Positions 6,605 to 13,703 of a stretch of DNA of 20,402 nt are shown piece after piece. Position 1 is the stretch's first letter. Each line of letters begins with the position of its first letter. Location: the NCBI GenBank assembly GCA_916049555.1, contig CAJZIB010000007.1, positions 1 to 20,402 of the forward strand, given 5' to 3'. Below the pieces are notes generated by a model. The model was given only the letters and a program-made list of their open reading frames with translations, did not search any database and was not told the DNA's origin. Origin of the DNA: an uncultured Candidatus Saccharibacteria bacterium. Its GTDB lineage: Bacteria > Patescibacteriota > Saccharimonadia > Saccharimonadales > Saccharimonadaceae. Position numbers and translations under genes: made by a program.

Positions 6605-7633
6605 TTAGCTATTGAAGCGGATGGTTGAGAGAATTTTCTCGAAGTTTTCGCGGAAGACGTTGCTGGAATCGGTGCGTAAGATAGCGGTTTTATCGCGGAT
6701 CTTAAAGATACAGACAATTCCTTGATAGTCGTTGTCGAGCTTCCCGGTGAAGACATTAACGTTAACTTTATTTACGACTTTCGAAGCAACCGTCATTTCA
6801 CCATCTTGTACTTTACGATTGTAATCCTCAAGTACGCTATCAATTTGTTCGGTACGGATGGAGACTCGGAGGGCCATGATTGTAGTATCGGAAACGACGT
6901 TGACCTGACCAGGATTGAGATAAGCGTTAAATTCACCACCACGGCTGGCATCATCAGGAATATAAACACTCCAGTTTTTTGGATATTCGAAGGTGAGCGA
7001 ACCAAAATCGGCAGGACCAGAAAAGGTCAGGAACGGATATTGTTCTTTTTCAGCAAACTCGTTCTCAAGTTTTGCCTGCAATTGATTCTTTGCTTCTGCT
7101 ACTGCAACATCAATTTTTCCCTGGACATTAGTGCTCGCCTCACTCCACTTGAGAGTCATCCAAATGAAGAGACCGATGAAGAGGACGGCAAGGAGAGAAA
7201 CGACGATGAGACCGATGGTTTTTAAGAGATCGACACGGTTTTTGGCACGCGCAATGCGCTCCGCCTCTTTTTTCTCCTCGTCGGTCATCATGTTAAAATC
7301 TTTATTCAAGAGATTATTTGTGTTGGCGCTGACTGAAGACTGGAAATTATTAATTGGAGTAGTTTGGAAACTATTTGATTGTGCTAATGACTGAAAATTC
7401 TGAGGTTGAAAATTCTGAGGTTGAAAAGCTTGAGATTGTGAAGTTTGATATTGTGAAGATTGAGAATGCAAGGCTTCTTGCGACTGATAACCTTGCGCCT
7501 GAAATCCCTGTAGTTGTGTGCTTTGAGACTGAAAACCTTGAGACTGAGTTCCCGGATTTGGGTTCCAAAAATTCGCGTCGTGCGCAACCCCACCTTGATT
7601 ATTATTAAAATTATTCGAACCCTGATTATCCAT
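6605..7633 (-). CDS. Q/N-rich single-pass membrane protein, function unknown
   Basis: No family recognised. 342 residues in three parts: residues 1-110 are a Gln/Asn/Ser-rich low-complexity region with FQ-x-QxF type repeats (for example FQPQNFQPQNFQ, 70-81); 112-135 are highly charged; one transmembrane helix spans about 137-160; the rest is an external domain with a short coiled-coil-like stretch (168-198) and a compact alpha/beta-looking domain (199-342) containing FTFEYPKNW-like and Y/F-rich strands. The topology is N-in, C-out because the positive charges precede the helix. It may be a surface or cell-wall-associated protein. The DNA of the Q-rich part contains a 15-bp tandem duplication. 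A TTTACA/TAAAAT promoter ends 8 bases before the ATG. Confidence 0.8.
   Translation of the reverse strand: MDNQGSNNFNNNQGGVAHDANFWNPNPGTQSQGFQSQSTQLQGFQAQGYQSQEALHSQSSQYQTSQSQAFQPQNFQPQNFQSLAQSNSFQTTPINNFQSSVSANTNNLLNKDFNMMTDEEKKEAERIARAKNRVDLLKTIGLIVVSLLAVLFIGLFIWMTLKWSEASTNVQGKIDVAVAEAKNQLQAKLENEFAEKEQYPFLTFSGPADFGSLTFEYPKNWSVYIPDDASRGGEFNAYLNPGQVNVVSDTTIMALRVSIRTEQIDSVLEDYNRKVQDGEMTVASKVVNKVNVNVFTGKLDNDYQGIVCIFKIRDKTAILRTDSSNVFRENFEKILSTIRFNS
7394..7423. repeat. 15-bp perfect tandem duplication in Q-rich coding region
   Basis: AAAATTCTGAGGTTG is present twice in direct tandem (7394-7408 and 7409-7423). It encodes a five-residue repeat of the FQPQN type on the minus strand. Frame is kept, so it is a repeat-expansion signature in a disordered region. 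Confidence 0.9.
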
Positions 7634-7641
7634 ATATCTCT

Positions 7642-7668
7642 ATTTTACTTATGATTATTTTTTTGTAA
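7642..7668 (-). promoter_or_regulatory. Promoter of the Q-rich membrane protein gene
   Basis: Minus strand shows TTTACA, a 16-base spacer, and TAAAAT (7642-7647). The ATG at 7633 lies 8 bases beyond the -10, so the leader would be only about two bases. This is the one near-leaderless promoter with a fair -35 and no TGn extension. Confidence 0.6.
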
Positions 7669-7688
7669 AGTTTTTACAGCAAAGACCT

Positions 7689-7907
7689 TTATTCCTTACT
7701 AAAATCGCGGTCAATAATTTCAATTTGATTCTTGATTTCACTAAGATCAGATTCAATTTCCTTGGCGGCAGTAGCTGCGGCTTGGTATTTCTCGGCGGCC
7801 TGTTCTAGAGAAAAATCTTCTCCATAAAACCACTCAATCTGCTGATCAAGTTGCTCAAGTTTCTGATTGATAGTTAGTTTTTCTGTGCTAGTCTTTTCCT
7901 TTTTCAT
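7689..7907 (-). CDS. xseB: Exonuclease VII small subunit
   Basis: Small regulatory subunit of exonuclease VII, 72 residues, the family's usual size. The core LEQLDQQIEWFYGEDFSLEQA pattern (about 17-37) matches the conserved LE-x-IV-x-x-LE-x-G-x-x-SLE layout of XseB, followed by a helical coiled-coil-like tail. It binds the XseA C-terminal region to form the active complex that degrades single-stranded DNA. The ATG comes 12 bases after the xseA stop, preceded by a clear GAGGAAG Shine-Dalgarno that overlaps the end of the xseA gene region, so the two subunits are co-translated. Confidence 0.9.
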   Translation of the reverse strand: MKKEKTSTEKLTINQKLEQLDQQIEWFYGEDFSLEQAAEKYQAAATAAKEIESDLSEIKNQIEIIDRDFSKE

Positions 7908-7919
7908 ATCTTCCTCACT

Positions 7920-9068
7920 TTATGATTCTTTGATATCTTTAGATTCTTTAATATTTTTAGATTCTATACTTCTTGCTTTCTCAGTAATTTTTAGAATTTT
8001 TGCTTCCATATTTTCTGACTTGGTTTCAATATTAATTATTGAATCTGGCTTTATATCGCCGCGAATTATAGCATAACCACGTTTTAAAATGATGGCTGGA
8101 TTGAGATTCTCGATAATCTGTGTTTTTTGTCTAATTTTCTGGAGTTCAAGCTCGATCACGTTATTTAATTTGGTTCGAACGGAAACTAACTGTTCCCTTA
8201 GTCCTTGTTCCTGTAGCTCGATTTTATTCTTAATTTGCTGATTAATGCGATTGATTTGGAGTTTAAGAGAATGAATTTCGGCCTGACGGTCACGAGTCAA
8301 AAACTGGGCAGCATTACTTGGAGTAGAAGCAGCAAAATCTGCGGCAAGATCAGCTAGGGATTCGTCGATCTCATGACCGATTCCCGTGATGATTGGAATG
8401 CGACTGGCCGCAACGGCGCGGACAAGCTTTTCATCGTTAAAAATTGCAAGATCATCCTTAGAGCCACCACCACGAATCAGTGCGATAACCTGGCAATCTG
8501 TGAACTGGTTCATATATTCTATGGCGCGAATAATCTGATCTACCGCTGGCAATCCTTGCACCTGAGTGTGGGCGACCTGGACCTTTAGTTCTCCCCAACG
8601 CTCGTTAATAATTTTTATGAAGTCAGCATAACCGGCAGCCTGAGTGGAAGAAATTACGCCAATGCGCTCAAAAGTTCGCAAGATTGGACGCTTTTTTGCC
8701 TGATCAAAGAGACCTTCTTTCTGCAATTTGGCCTTAAGCAATTCGAAAGCTTTTTTGAGACTACCTTCACCAAGTGGATGAAAACGTTTGACGGTTAAAC
8801 TGAATTTTCCGAAGTTGGTTAACTTTGGGGTAGCCTGGATGGCGATTTTCATGCCATCCTCTAGAGGAAAATTACCCATTTGATAGACAGTCATAAAACA
8901 TCCGACCGACGACTCGGCGTCTTTAAGATCGAAGAAAATCCACTTGCCCTGGTTTATTTTGAAGCTACTGACTTCGCCATAAACCACCACATCACCGAGG
9001 CCAGTTTCTAGCACCTGGTTGGTGACGGCAACAAACTGGCTAACGGTGAATTTTGGAGCTTCTGACAT
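7920..9068 (-). CDS. xseA: Exonuclease VII large subunit
   Basis: Catalytic subunit of exonuclease VII, which cuts single-stranded DNA from both ends during repair. 382 residues, slightly short for the family. The N-terminal OB fold covers about 6-100 (VVVYGEVSSFK, 27-37; GKWIFFDLKD, 41-50). The catalytic region contains IGVISSTQAAGYADF (136-150), RGGGSKDDL (199-207) and GIGHEID (229-235), then DFAASTPSNAA (244-254). The C-terminal part is a long coiled coil ending in a low-complexity tail with a six-residue repeat (IKES-K[ND]). The start codon overlaps the previous gene's TAA (TAATG), so translation is coupled to the membrane protein upstream. Confidence 0.96.
   Translation of the reverse strand: MSEAPKFTVSQFVAVTNQVLETGLGDVVVYGEVSSFKINQGKWIFFDLKDAESSVGCFMTVYQMGNFPLEDGMKIAIQATPKLTNFGKFSLTVKRFHPLGEGSLKKAFELLKAKLQKEGLFDQAKKRPILRTFERIGVISSTQAAGYADFIKIINERWGELKVQVAHTQVQGLPAVDQIIRAIEYMNQFTDCQVIALIRGGGSKDDLAIFNDEKLVRAVAASRIPIITGIGHEIDESLADLAADFAASTPSNAAQFLTRDRQAEIHSLKLQINRINQQIKNKIELQEQGLREQLVSVRTKLNNVIELELQKIRQKTQIIENLNPAIILKRGYAIIRGDIKPDSIINIETKSENMEAKILKITEKARSIESKNIKESKDIKES
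7924..7977. repeat. 18-bp degenerate direct repeats at the xseA 3' end
   Basis: Three units with an 18-base period start with GATTCT at 7924, 7942 and 7960. They encode the repeated C-terminal hexapeptide of XseA (ESKNIK/ESKDIK). The first two differ at a few positions; the third matches mainly at its start. Confidence 0.75.
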
Positions 9069-10198
9069 TATTTCTCTTCTTTGGTGGCAGCTTCAAAAAC
9101 TTTTTGCTTGTCGGCTTTGCCAATCTTAGAGATGGCGTTTTGATAGAAGCCGTAACCTGAGACAATGGTATTGAGTAGCACGATCACACGAGTGACGATA
9201 ACCACGGTACTGGCAACTGCGAGGTTGGTACCAAGAACACACATAACTGTGATCATTGATCCCTCGTATCCACCAACACCACCAGGAGTAGGAAGAACAG
9301 CACCAATTAGGGAACCAAGAGCTTCGGCGACCATAATTTGTGGGAAGATTTCACCATGCCCGAGCGAGAGCGCGACGATCTCGTAAGTAGCAATCTCAAG
9401 GAAGTTATAAAGGAAGCCCCAGATTAAAGGCTGAATAAGTAGTTTTTTATCCTTTTTGGCGGTAATGAAATCATCATGAAGATCGAGGAAGTACTGATTG
9501 ACCTTATCAAAATCGAGCACTTTCTCTTTTTTACCAAAGGTGACACGCCTGACAATGCCATTCGTAATTGAGGTAATTTTCTTGGCAGCCCATTTGATCA
9601 TTTTCTTGCTTGAAACGATGGCGGTTAGAACAGCCATGGCGGCAATAATACCAACACTCATAGCACCGACGGCCCAGACCATCCAGTGCGCACCATTTGG
9701 CACGCTGCCGGTGACTAGAAGGAAGATGATTGCAAGAATCGTCTGAGTCTGATTTGCGAGGATGGTAATGAAGTAGCGTAAAAGATACATGAAGCTCACC
9801 TGACCAGCGGTGGCACCATAGTTTTTCAAGCGCCAAGTGATGTAGCCTAGGCCAGAAACACCACCGGATGGAATGGCGTGATTAACGAAGTTGAGCTCAA
9901 AAGAAATACGAGCCAGCTCCCAAGTTGAGATTTTCTGGACTTCTCTTTCCCTCTTTTTACCTTCAGCTTTCTGTTTGCCAGCCATGTAAGCAAAGAAGAT
10001 CTTACCAGCACAGTAGTACATGAAGAGTTGTTCTGGGATGAGCAGAACAACGATTAAAAGATTGATACTAAACTCGCCGCCTTCAATACAGTGTCCTCCA
10101 AAAATACAGTTGGCAGCAGCAGTAATTTGGTCCCAGGCGCCCCAGACAACAAAAGCCACGAGAGCGAGAGTGATTAGACTAAGAATTTTTTTAAACAT
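9068..10198 (-). CDS. UPF0104/LPG-synthase TM-region-type flippase-like membrane protein
   Basis: Integral membrane protein of the lysylphosphatidylglycerol synthase transmembrane-region family (UPF0104, AglD-like), 376 residues with about eight hydrophobic segments. Family signatures are FVNHAIPSGGVSG (104-116) and LPTPGGVGGYEG (302-313), both in re-entrant or loop positions typical of the family. There is no soluble catalytic domain, so it is not a full MprF; a lipid-linked transport or flipping role is the usual suggestion. The start chosen is the ATG at 10196-10198. A longer reading from 10234 would add 12 codons (MCRKIVCYNIRD), but these lie over a TGCTATAAT promoter. Overlaps xseA by one base, forming the first gene of a three-gene unit. 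Confidence 0.87.
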   Translation of the reverse strand: MFKKILSLITLALVAFVVWGAWDQITAAANCIFGGHCIEGGEFSINLLIVVLLIPEQLFMYYCAGKIFFAYMAGKQKAEGKKREREVQKISTWELARISFELNFVNHAIPSGGVSGLGYITWRLKNYGATAGQVSFMYLLRYFITILANQTQTILAIIFLLVTGSVPNGAHWMVWAVGAMSVGIIAAMAVLTAIVSSKKMIKWAAKKITSITNGIVRRVTFGKKEKVLDFDKVNQYFLDLHDDFITAKKDKKLLIQPLIWGFLYNFLEIATYEIVALSLGHGEIFPQIMVAEALGSLIGAVLPTPGGVGGYEGSMITVMCVLGTNLAVASTVVIVTRVIVLLNTIVSGYGFYQNAISKIGKADKQKVFEAATKEEK

Positions 10199-10207
10199 AT
10201 CCCTAAT

Positions 10208-10216
10208 ATTATAGCA
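10208..10216 (-). promoter_or_regulatory. Extended -10 of the UPF0104-type gene
   Basis: Minus strand TGCTATAAT, followed by nine bases (attagggat) and the ATG. The predicted leader is two or three bases. It fixes the gene start at 10198 because the -10 would otherwise sit inside the coding sequence. Confidence 0.68.
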
Positions 10217-10259
10217 TACGATTTTGCGACACAAGTGTTTTATTGGATAGTGGTTTGTT

Positions 10260-10268
10260 TGATATAAT
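10260..10268 (+). promoter_or_regulatory. Extended -10, leaderless start of Trm11-like gene
   Basis: Plus strand TGATATAAT, then six bases (tgatat), then ATG at 10275. Predicted transcription start coincides with the ATG. It forms a divergent pair with the promoter at 10208-10216, about 45 bases away. Confidence 0.66.
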
Positions 10269-10274
10269 TGATAT

Positions 10275-11459
10275 ATGAAATATGTAGCAATTGCAGGACG
10301 TCAACCTTTAATTTCCCTGGCCGAAATCCAGGCACTTTATGACAAAGCGACGAGACTAGTCGGCAAGAAGCTAGTTTTCTTTGAAATTAACGAAGATGGT
10401 GAAGAAAATATATCGCCGGACATCAATCGTCTCGGTGGTAGCCTGAAACTTGGCAGGTTTTTTGATACAGATTTTAGTAAATTAGCTAAATTTCTAGCTA
10501 CCGCACATCCGGAAGGTAAAATCACTTTAGGTATTTCAGATTTTTCTAAGCAGAAAAAGTCCGGACTAGCCAAACAAAAAAGCATGGAGCTAAAACGCAA
10601 TTTAGCGAAGATGGGGCATAGTGTTCGGGTAATCACGAGTAACGAACCGGAGATTTCTTCTGCAACCGCACATCATAATCAATTAGGTGAAAAGGCTGGG
10701 TGTTTTGAAATTTTCTTAATCGACCGCGAGATATATCTGAGCCTCGGTACGCAAAACATCACCGCCTACACCGAGCGCGATCAGGCGCGACCAGCAAGAG
10801 ACGCCAAAGTTGGGATGCTGCCACCGAAACTTGCTCAGATCTTAATTAATCTATGTGGTAAATTGCCGGAAGGAGCAAGAGTGCTTGATCCATTTTGTGG
10901 AACTGGCGTGGTATTACAAGAAGCGGCCATTATGGGATATATACCATATGGAACAGACCTAAATGAGCGTATGGTGGAGTATTCGAAAAAGAACCTGAGC
11001 TGGCTTTTTAACGAGCGCAATCAGAAACGTTTTAAGATTCTTCCAGATCTGATCCAGAAGAAGGACCAGATACTTAATACGATTTCAGTGGGAGATGCCA
11101 CTAGTTTTACTTGGGAGGGAGAGATTGACGCCGTAGCTTTTGAAGGTTACCTCGGTGCACCAATGTCTAAGCCGCCAGTCGATATAAAATTCAAGACTGA
11201 AAAAGCGAAGTGTAGAGAGATTGCGATGGGATTTTTGAAAAATATCACCCCGCAAATAAAATCAGGAACACCAGTAGTGATGGCGCTTCCAGCTTGGCTG
11301 AGAGAGAATGGCAAATACGCCGGACTAAACATTCTTGACGAAATTCAAGAGATGGGATATAATTTTGAAAAGTTTCAAGACTTGAGTCAATCGGATTTAC
11401 TCTACTATCGGGAAGGTCAGATTGTGGCTCGAGAAATAATAGTAATAAGGAAAAGATAG
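10275..11459 (+). CDS. Trm11/UPF0020-like RNA (guanine-N2) methyltransferase, altered motif IV
   Basis: SAM-dependent methyltransferase related to Trm11/TrmG10/UPF0020 tRNA or rRNA enzymes, 394 residues. The N-terminal half looks like a THUMP-containing RNA-binding region. The catalytic half has the family run RDQARPARDAKVGMLPPKLAQ (168-188, in two segments), SAM motif DPFCGTG (205-211) and TDLNERMVE (227-235). The substrate-binding motif IV, usually [D/N]PP[Y/F] or DLPYG, reads EGYLG (290-294), so the base-flipping site is unusual. The amino-group target is therefore inferred from fold only. It starts a transcription unit with rpmA 8 bases downstream. Confidence 0.8.
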   Translation: MKYVAIAGRQPLISLAEIQALYDKATRLVGKKLVFFEINEDGEENISPDINRLGGSLKLGRFFDTDFSKLAKFLATAHPEGKITLGISDFSKQKKSGLAKQKSMELKRNLAKMGHSVRVITSNEPEISSATAHHNQLGEKAGCFEIFLIDREIYLSLGTQNITAYTERDQARPARDAKVGMLPPKLAQILINLCGKLPEGARVLDPFCGTGVVLQEAAIMGYIPYGTDLNERMVEYSKKNLSWLFNERNQKRFKILPDLIQKKDQILNTISVGDATSFTWEGEIDAVAFEGYLGAPMSKPPVDIKFKTEKAKCREIAMGFLKNITPQIKSGTPVVMALPAWLRENGKYAGLNILDEIQEMGYNFEKFQDLSQSDLLYYREGQIVAREIIVIRKR

Positions 11460-11467
11460 GCTAAAAT

Positions 11468-11740
11468 ATGTCACATGTTAAAGCTGGTGGAACCGCGAAA
11501 AATGTCCACAATAACGCTGGCCAACGCCTTGGTGTAAAACGCTTTGGTGGTCAAAAAGTACGCTGTGGTGAAGTTTTGGTTCGCCAAACTGGTAGCACCA
11601 AAATCGCCGGTGAAGGTACTTACATCTCTCGCAACTTCACCATTCACGCTGCAAAAGATGGTGTAGTCACTTTTGTGAAGACTAAGAAAACTCATTTCTC
11701 TGGTCGTTCATTACCACGTGTTCGCGTAGAAGTTCGCTAA
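11468..11740 (+). CDS. rpmA: 50S ribosomal protein L27
   Basis: Ribosomal protein bL27, 90 residues, near the peptidyl transferase centre. Signature stretch RLGVKRFGGQKV (20-31) and GEVLVRQTGSTKIAGEGT (34-51) are clear, and the N-terminus MSHVKAGGTAKN replaces the common MAHKKGGGS. The gene is usually next to rplU, but here it follows a methyltransferase with an 8-base gap and a weak AGG ribosome site. It is followed at once by a strong Rho-independent terminator (11751-11780). Confidence 0.97.
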   Translation: MSHVKAGGTAKNVHNNAGQRLGVKRFGGQKVRCGEVLVRQTGSTKIAGEGTYISRNFTIHAAKDGVVTFVKTKKTHFSGRSLPRVRVEVR

Positions 11741-11750
11741 GAAGTCAAGT

Positions 11751-11780
11751 AAAATAGGTCCCGCGAAGGACCTATTTTTT
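11751..11780 (+). terminator. Rho-independent terminator after rpmA
   Basis: Perfect 11-bp stem AAAATAGGTCC / GGACCTATTTT with a six-base loop (cgcgaa) and a U-run ending at 11780. It closes the Trm11-like/rpmA unit. The next promoter (TGCTAAAAT, 11782) begins one base later. Confidence 0.93.
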
Positions 11781-11781
11781 A

Positions 11782-11790
11782 TGCTAAAAT
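11782..11790 (+). promoter_or_regulatory. Extended -10, leaderless start of PfkB-aldolase gene
   Basis: Plus strand TGCTAAAAT, then six bases (gagtct), then ATG at 11797: the same spacing as in the histidine kinase and Trm11-like promoters. No Shine-Dalgarno. The terminator's U-run ends 1 base before it. Confidence 0.64.
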
Positions 11791-11796
11791 GAGTCT

Positions 11797-13638
11797 ATGA
11801 ATATATTGATCGTGGGCAATATAATTAAAGATATTTATCTTGATTTTGAAGCAAATTTATTTGAAACGGACCGGAATCAGCAAAAAGTTTTGGAAACCAC
11901 GCTTGATGAGGAATCACTTTTTTATAAAAACCATATGACGGTGCGAAGCGGGGCAAGTATTGCGGAAGAGGTTTTTCAGAACTTTAAAATCCAAACTGAA
12001 TTCGCCGGAGATGTGGCCGATACTCGATATATCATAAAGAGCGGAAGGTCGGTCAAATATCTAACCTCTAAATATGCTAAACCGAGTCGTTTTTTAAAGC
12101 CTGAAACTACACCAGATTGGTTATTTATTGACCGCTCAGCCAGATTAAATACGTCAAACCTAAAACAAATATTAGCCTGGCTAAAAATGAATCCTAGTGT
12201 CAAGGTAGCAATTTTTACGGGCGTAAAGTTCGAGAAGCTTCTAGTTAGGCGTGACGATTTTAGCGCCCATCAACTACTCGGCGAGTTAGTACAACGTGCA
12301 AATATTTTATTCTTTAGTGGGCAAACGCTTGATGAGTTGAAAGCGCCGGAAGGGATAAGACCAGAACTCGTGGTTCGGGTGACACCTGAATTAATTGAGA
12401 CGGAGACAGTCAACCCACTGAATGAAAATATTTTGAAATTTGGGAGAGACAAATCTCAGGTTATGAGACTCGAGATAAATCAGAAACATTTTTTCACACA
12501 CTTATCAATTTATTCAGGAGCGGTGGCCACAATTTTGGCGGCACTTTCGACCGGCTGGAATCTTGAAAGAGCAATGCGAATGGCAAAACTGAATCTCCAG
12601 TATGCCAGTTTGGGAAAAACCTTAAATCTCGACCAATTATATAAGAAGTTGCAGGGATCCCTGAGAAAAGAAGATGAATTAACGCTACTTGCAAAATCAT
12701 TATCGGCTGATGGGCGAGGAATCTTAGCGATTGACGAATCGAAAAAGACTATGCAGAAGAAACTTCTGCAGTTAGGTCTTCCTGATTCAACGGCGATGAG
12801 CGAAAAATATCGTGAGATTTTAGTGACAACTCCAAATTTGGCAAAGTTTTTGAACGGAGTAATCTTATCACAAGAAACTATCCTGCAGAAGCTACCGAAC
12901 GGACAGACTATCCCGAAATTCTTAGCTACGCAGGGGGTATTACCTGGGGTGAAGGCTGACCTTGGACTTATTGAAATTCCTGATTTTAAGAATCAATTCA
13001 GTACGCGTGGACTTGATGACTTAGAATGTAGGGCAAAAAGTTATTTCGAGCAAGGATTGCGTTTTACAAAATGGCGTACGATTTTTCAAACAATTAACGG
13101 CGAAGAAGTGCCGGATGCGGTGGTTGAACAAAACACAAGTGATTTAGTGAAATATGCCGAAATTATATTAAACCACAGAATGATACCGATTGTGGAGCCA
13201 GAAGTTTTATTTAATGAAGATGCAAAAATATCGCAGTATTTTTTGAATACTGAGAAGGTCCTAGTGGCATTATTTTCTAAATTAGAAAAATCGGGTATTG
13301 ATATTAAAAATGTGATTCTGAAAATCAACATGATTTATGATAAAACAAACTTGCCTTCTGAAACTGCAAAATATACGCTGCAACTTTTGAAGGAGGCTGT
13401 GCCGGCAGAAATTGGCGGAGTAGTTTTTCTATCTGGTGGACAAACCCCAAAGCAGGCCACAGAGAATTTACGCGAAATCATGAGATTGAATCATGGACAT
13501 TTTCACTTATCATTCTCTTTTGGGCGAGCACTGGCCGACCCAGCACTAGCAGCGTGGAAGTGTGATGATAGAAATATTCAGGATGCCAAGGCAATCCTTA
13601 ATTCGAGATTGCAAGAAACTTGTGAAGCAATGAAATAA
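11797..13638 (+). CDS. Fusion of degenerate PfkB-like domain with class I fructose-bisphosphate aldolase
   Basis: 613 residues in two domains. Residues 1-286 resemble a PfkB/ribokinase-fold sugar kinase: start MNILIVGNIIKDIYLDFE (substrate Asp kept), and a C-terminal helix YSGAVATILAALSTGWNLERAM (239-260, in two runs) where active kinases have GAGD; the catalytic Asp is missing, so phosphotransfer is unlikely. Residues 287-613 are class I aldolase with catalytic residues present: GILAIDES (308-315, Asp313), RFTKWR (422-427, Lys425), IVEPEV (465-470, Glu467/469), Schiff-base Lys509 in ILKINM, FLSGGQ (544-549) and SFSFGRAL (572-579). It splits fructose 1,6-bisphosphate in glycolysis. The N-terminal domain may bind a sugar or nucleotide as regulator. 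Leaderless promoter upstream; converges on uvrA. Confidence 0.88.
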   Translation: MNILIVGNIIKDIYLDFEANLFETDRNQQKVLETTLDEESLFYKNHMTVRSGASIAEEVFQNFKIQTEFAGDVADTRYIIKSGRSVKYLTSKYAKPSRFLKPETTPDWLFIDRSARLNTSNLKQILAWLKMNPSVKVAIFTGVKFEKLLVRRDDFSAHQLLGELVQRANILFFSGQTLDELKAPEGIRPELVVRVTPELIETETVNPLNENILKFGRDKSQVMRLEINQKHFFTHLSIYSGAVATILAALSTGWNLERAMRMAKLNLQYASLGKTLNLDQLYKKLQGSLRKEDELTLLAKSLSADGRGILAIDESKKTMQKKLLQLGLPDSTAMSEKYREILVTTPNLAKFLNGVILSQETILQKLPNGQTIPKFLATQGVLPGVKADLGLIEIPDFKNQFSTRGLDDLECRAKSYFEQGLRFTKWRTIFQTINGEEVPDAVVEQNTSDLVKYAEIILNHRMIPIVEPEVLFNEDAKISQYFLNTEKVLVALFSKLEKSGIDIKNVILKINMIYDKTNLPSETAKYTLQLLKEAVPAEIGGVVFLSGGQTPKQATENLREIMRLNHGHFHLSFSFGRALADPALAAWKCDDRNIQDAKAILNSRLQETCEAMK

Positions 13639-13654
13639 GAGATTTTCAAATTTA

Positions 13655-13703
13655 GAGCTAGGAATTCGAGCTAGGAATTCTTAAGAAATTAAGAATTCTT
13701 AAG
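13655..13703. repeat. 13-bp tandem duplication plus perfect hairpin at convergent ends
   Basis: GAGCTAGGAATTC is duplicated in tandem (13655-13667, 13668-13680). It is followed by a perfect 10-bp inverted repeat, GAATTCTTAA (13675-13684), loop gaaa, TTAAGAATTC (13689-13698). The hairpin covers the uvrA stop codon and sits between the aldolase and uvrA 3' ends, where it may stop or stabilise transcripts from both sides. An 11-base direct repeat GAATTCTTAAG also occurs at 13675-13685 and 13693-13703. Confidence 0.88.

Noticed and set aside
10199..10234. Longer N-terminus (MCRKIVCYNIRD) of the UPF0104-type protein
   Set aside because: Those codons are read from the TGCTATAAT promoter, and the protein from 10198 begins with a normal first membrane helix.
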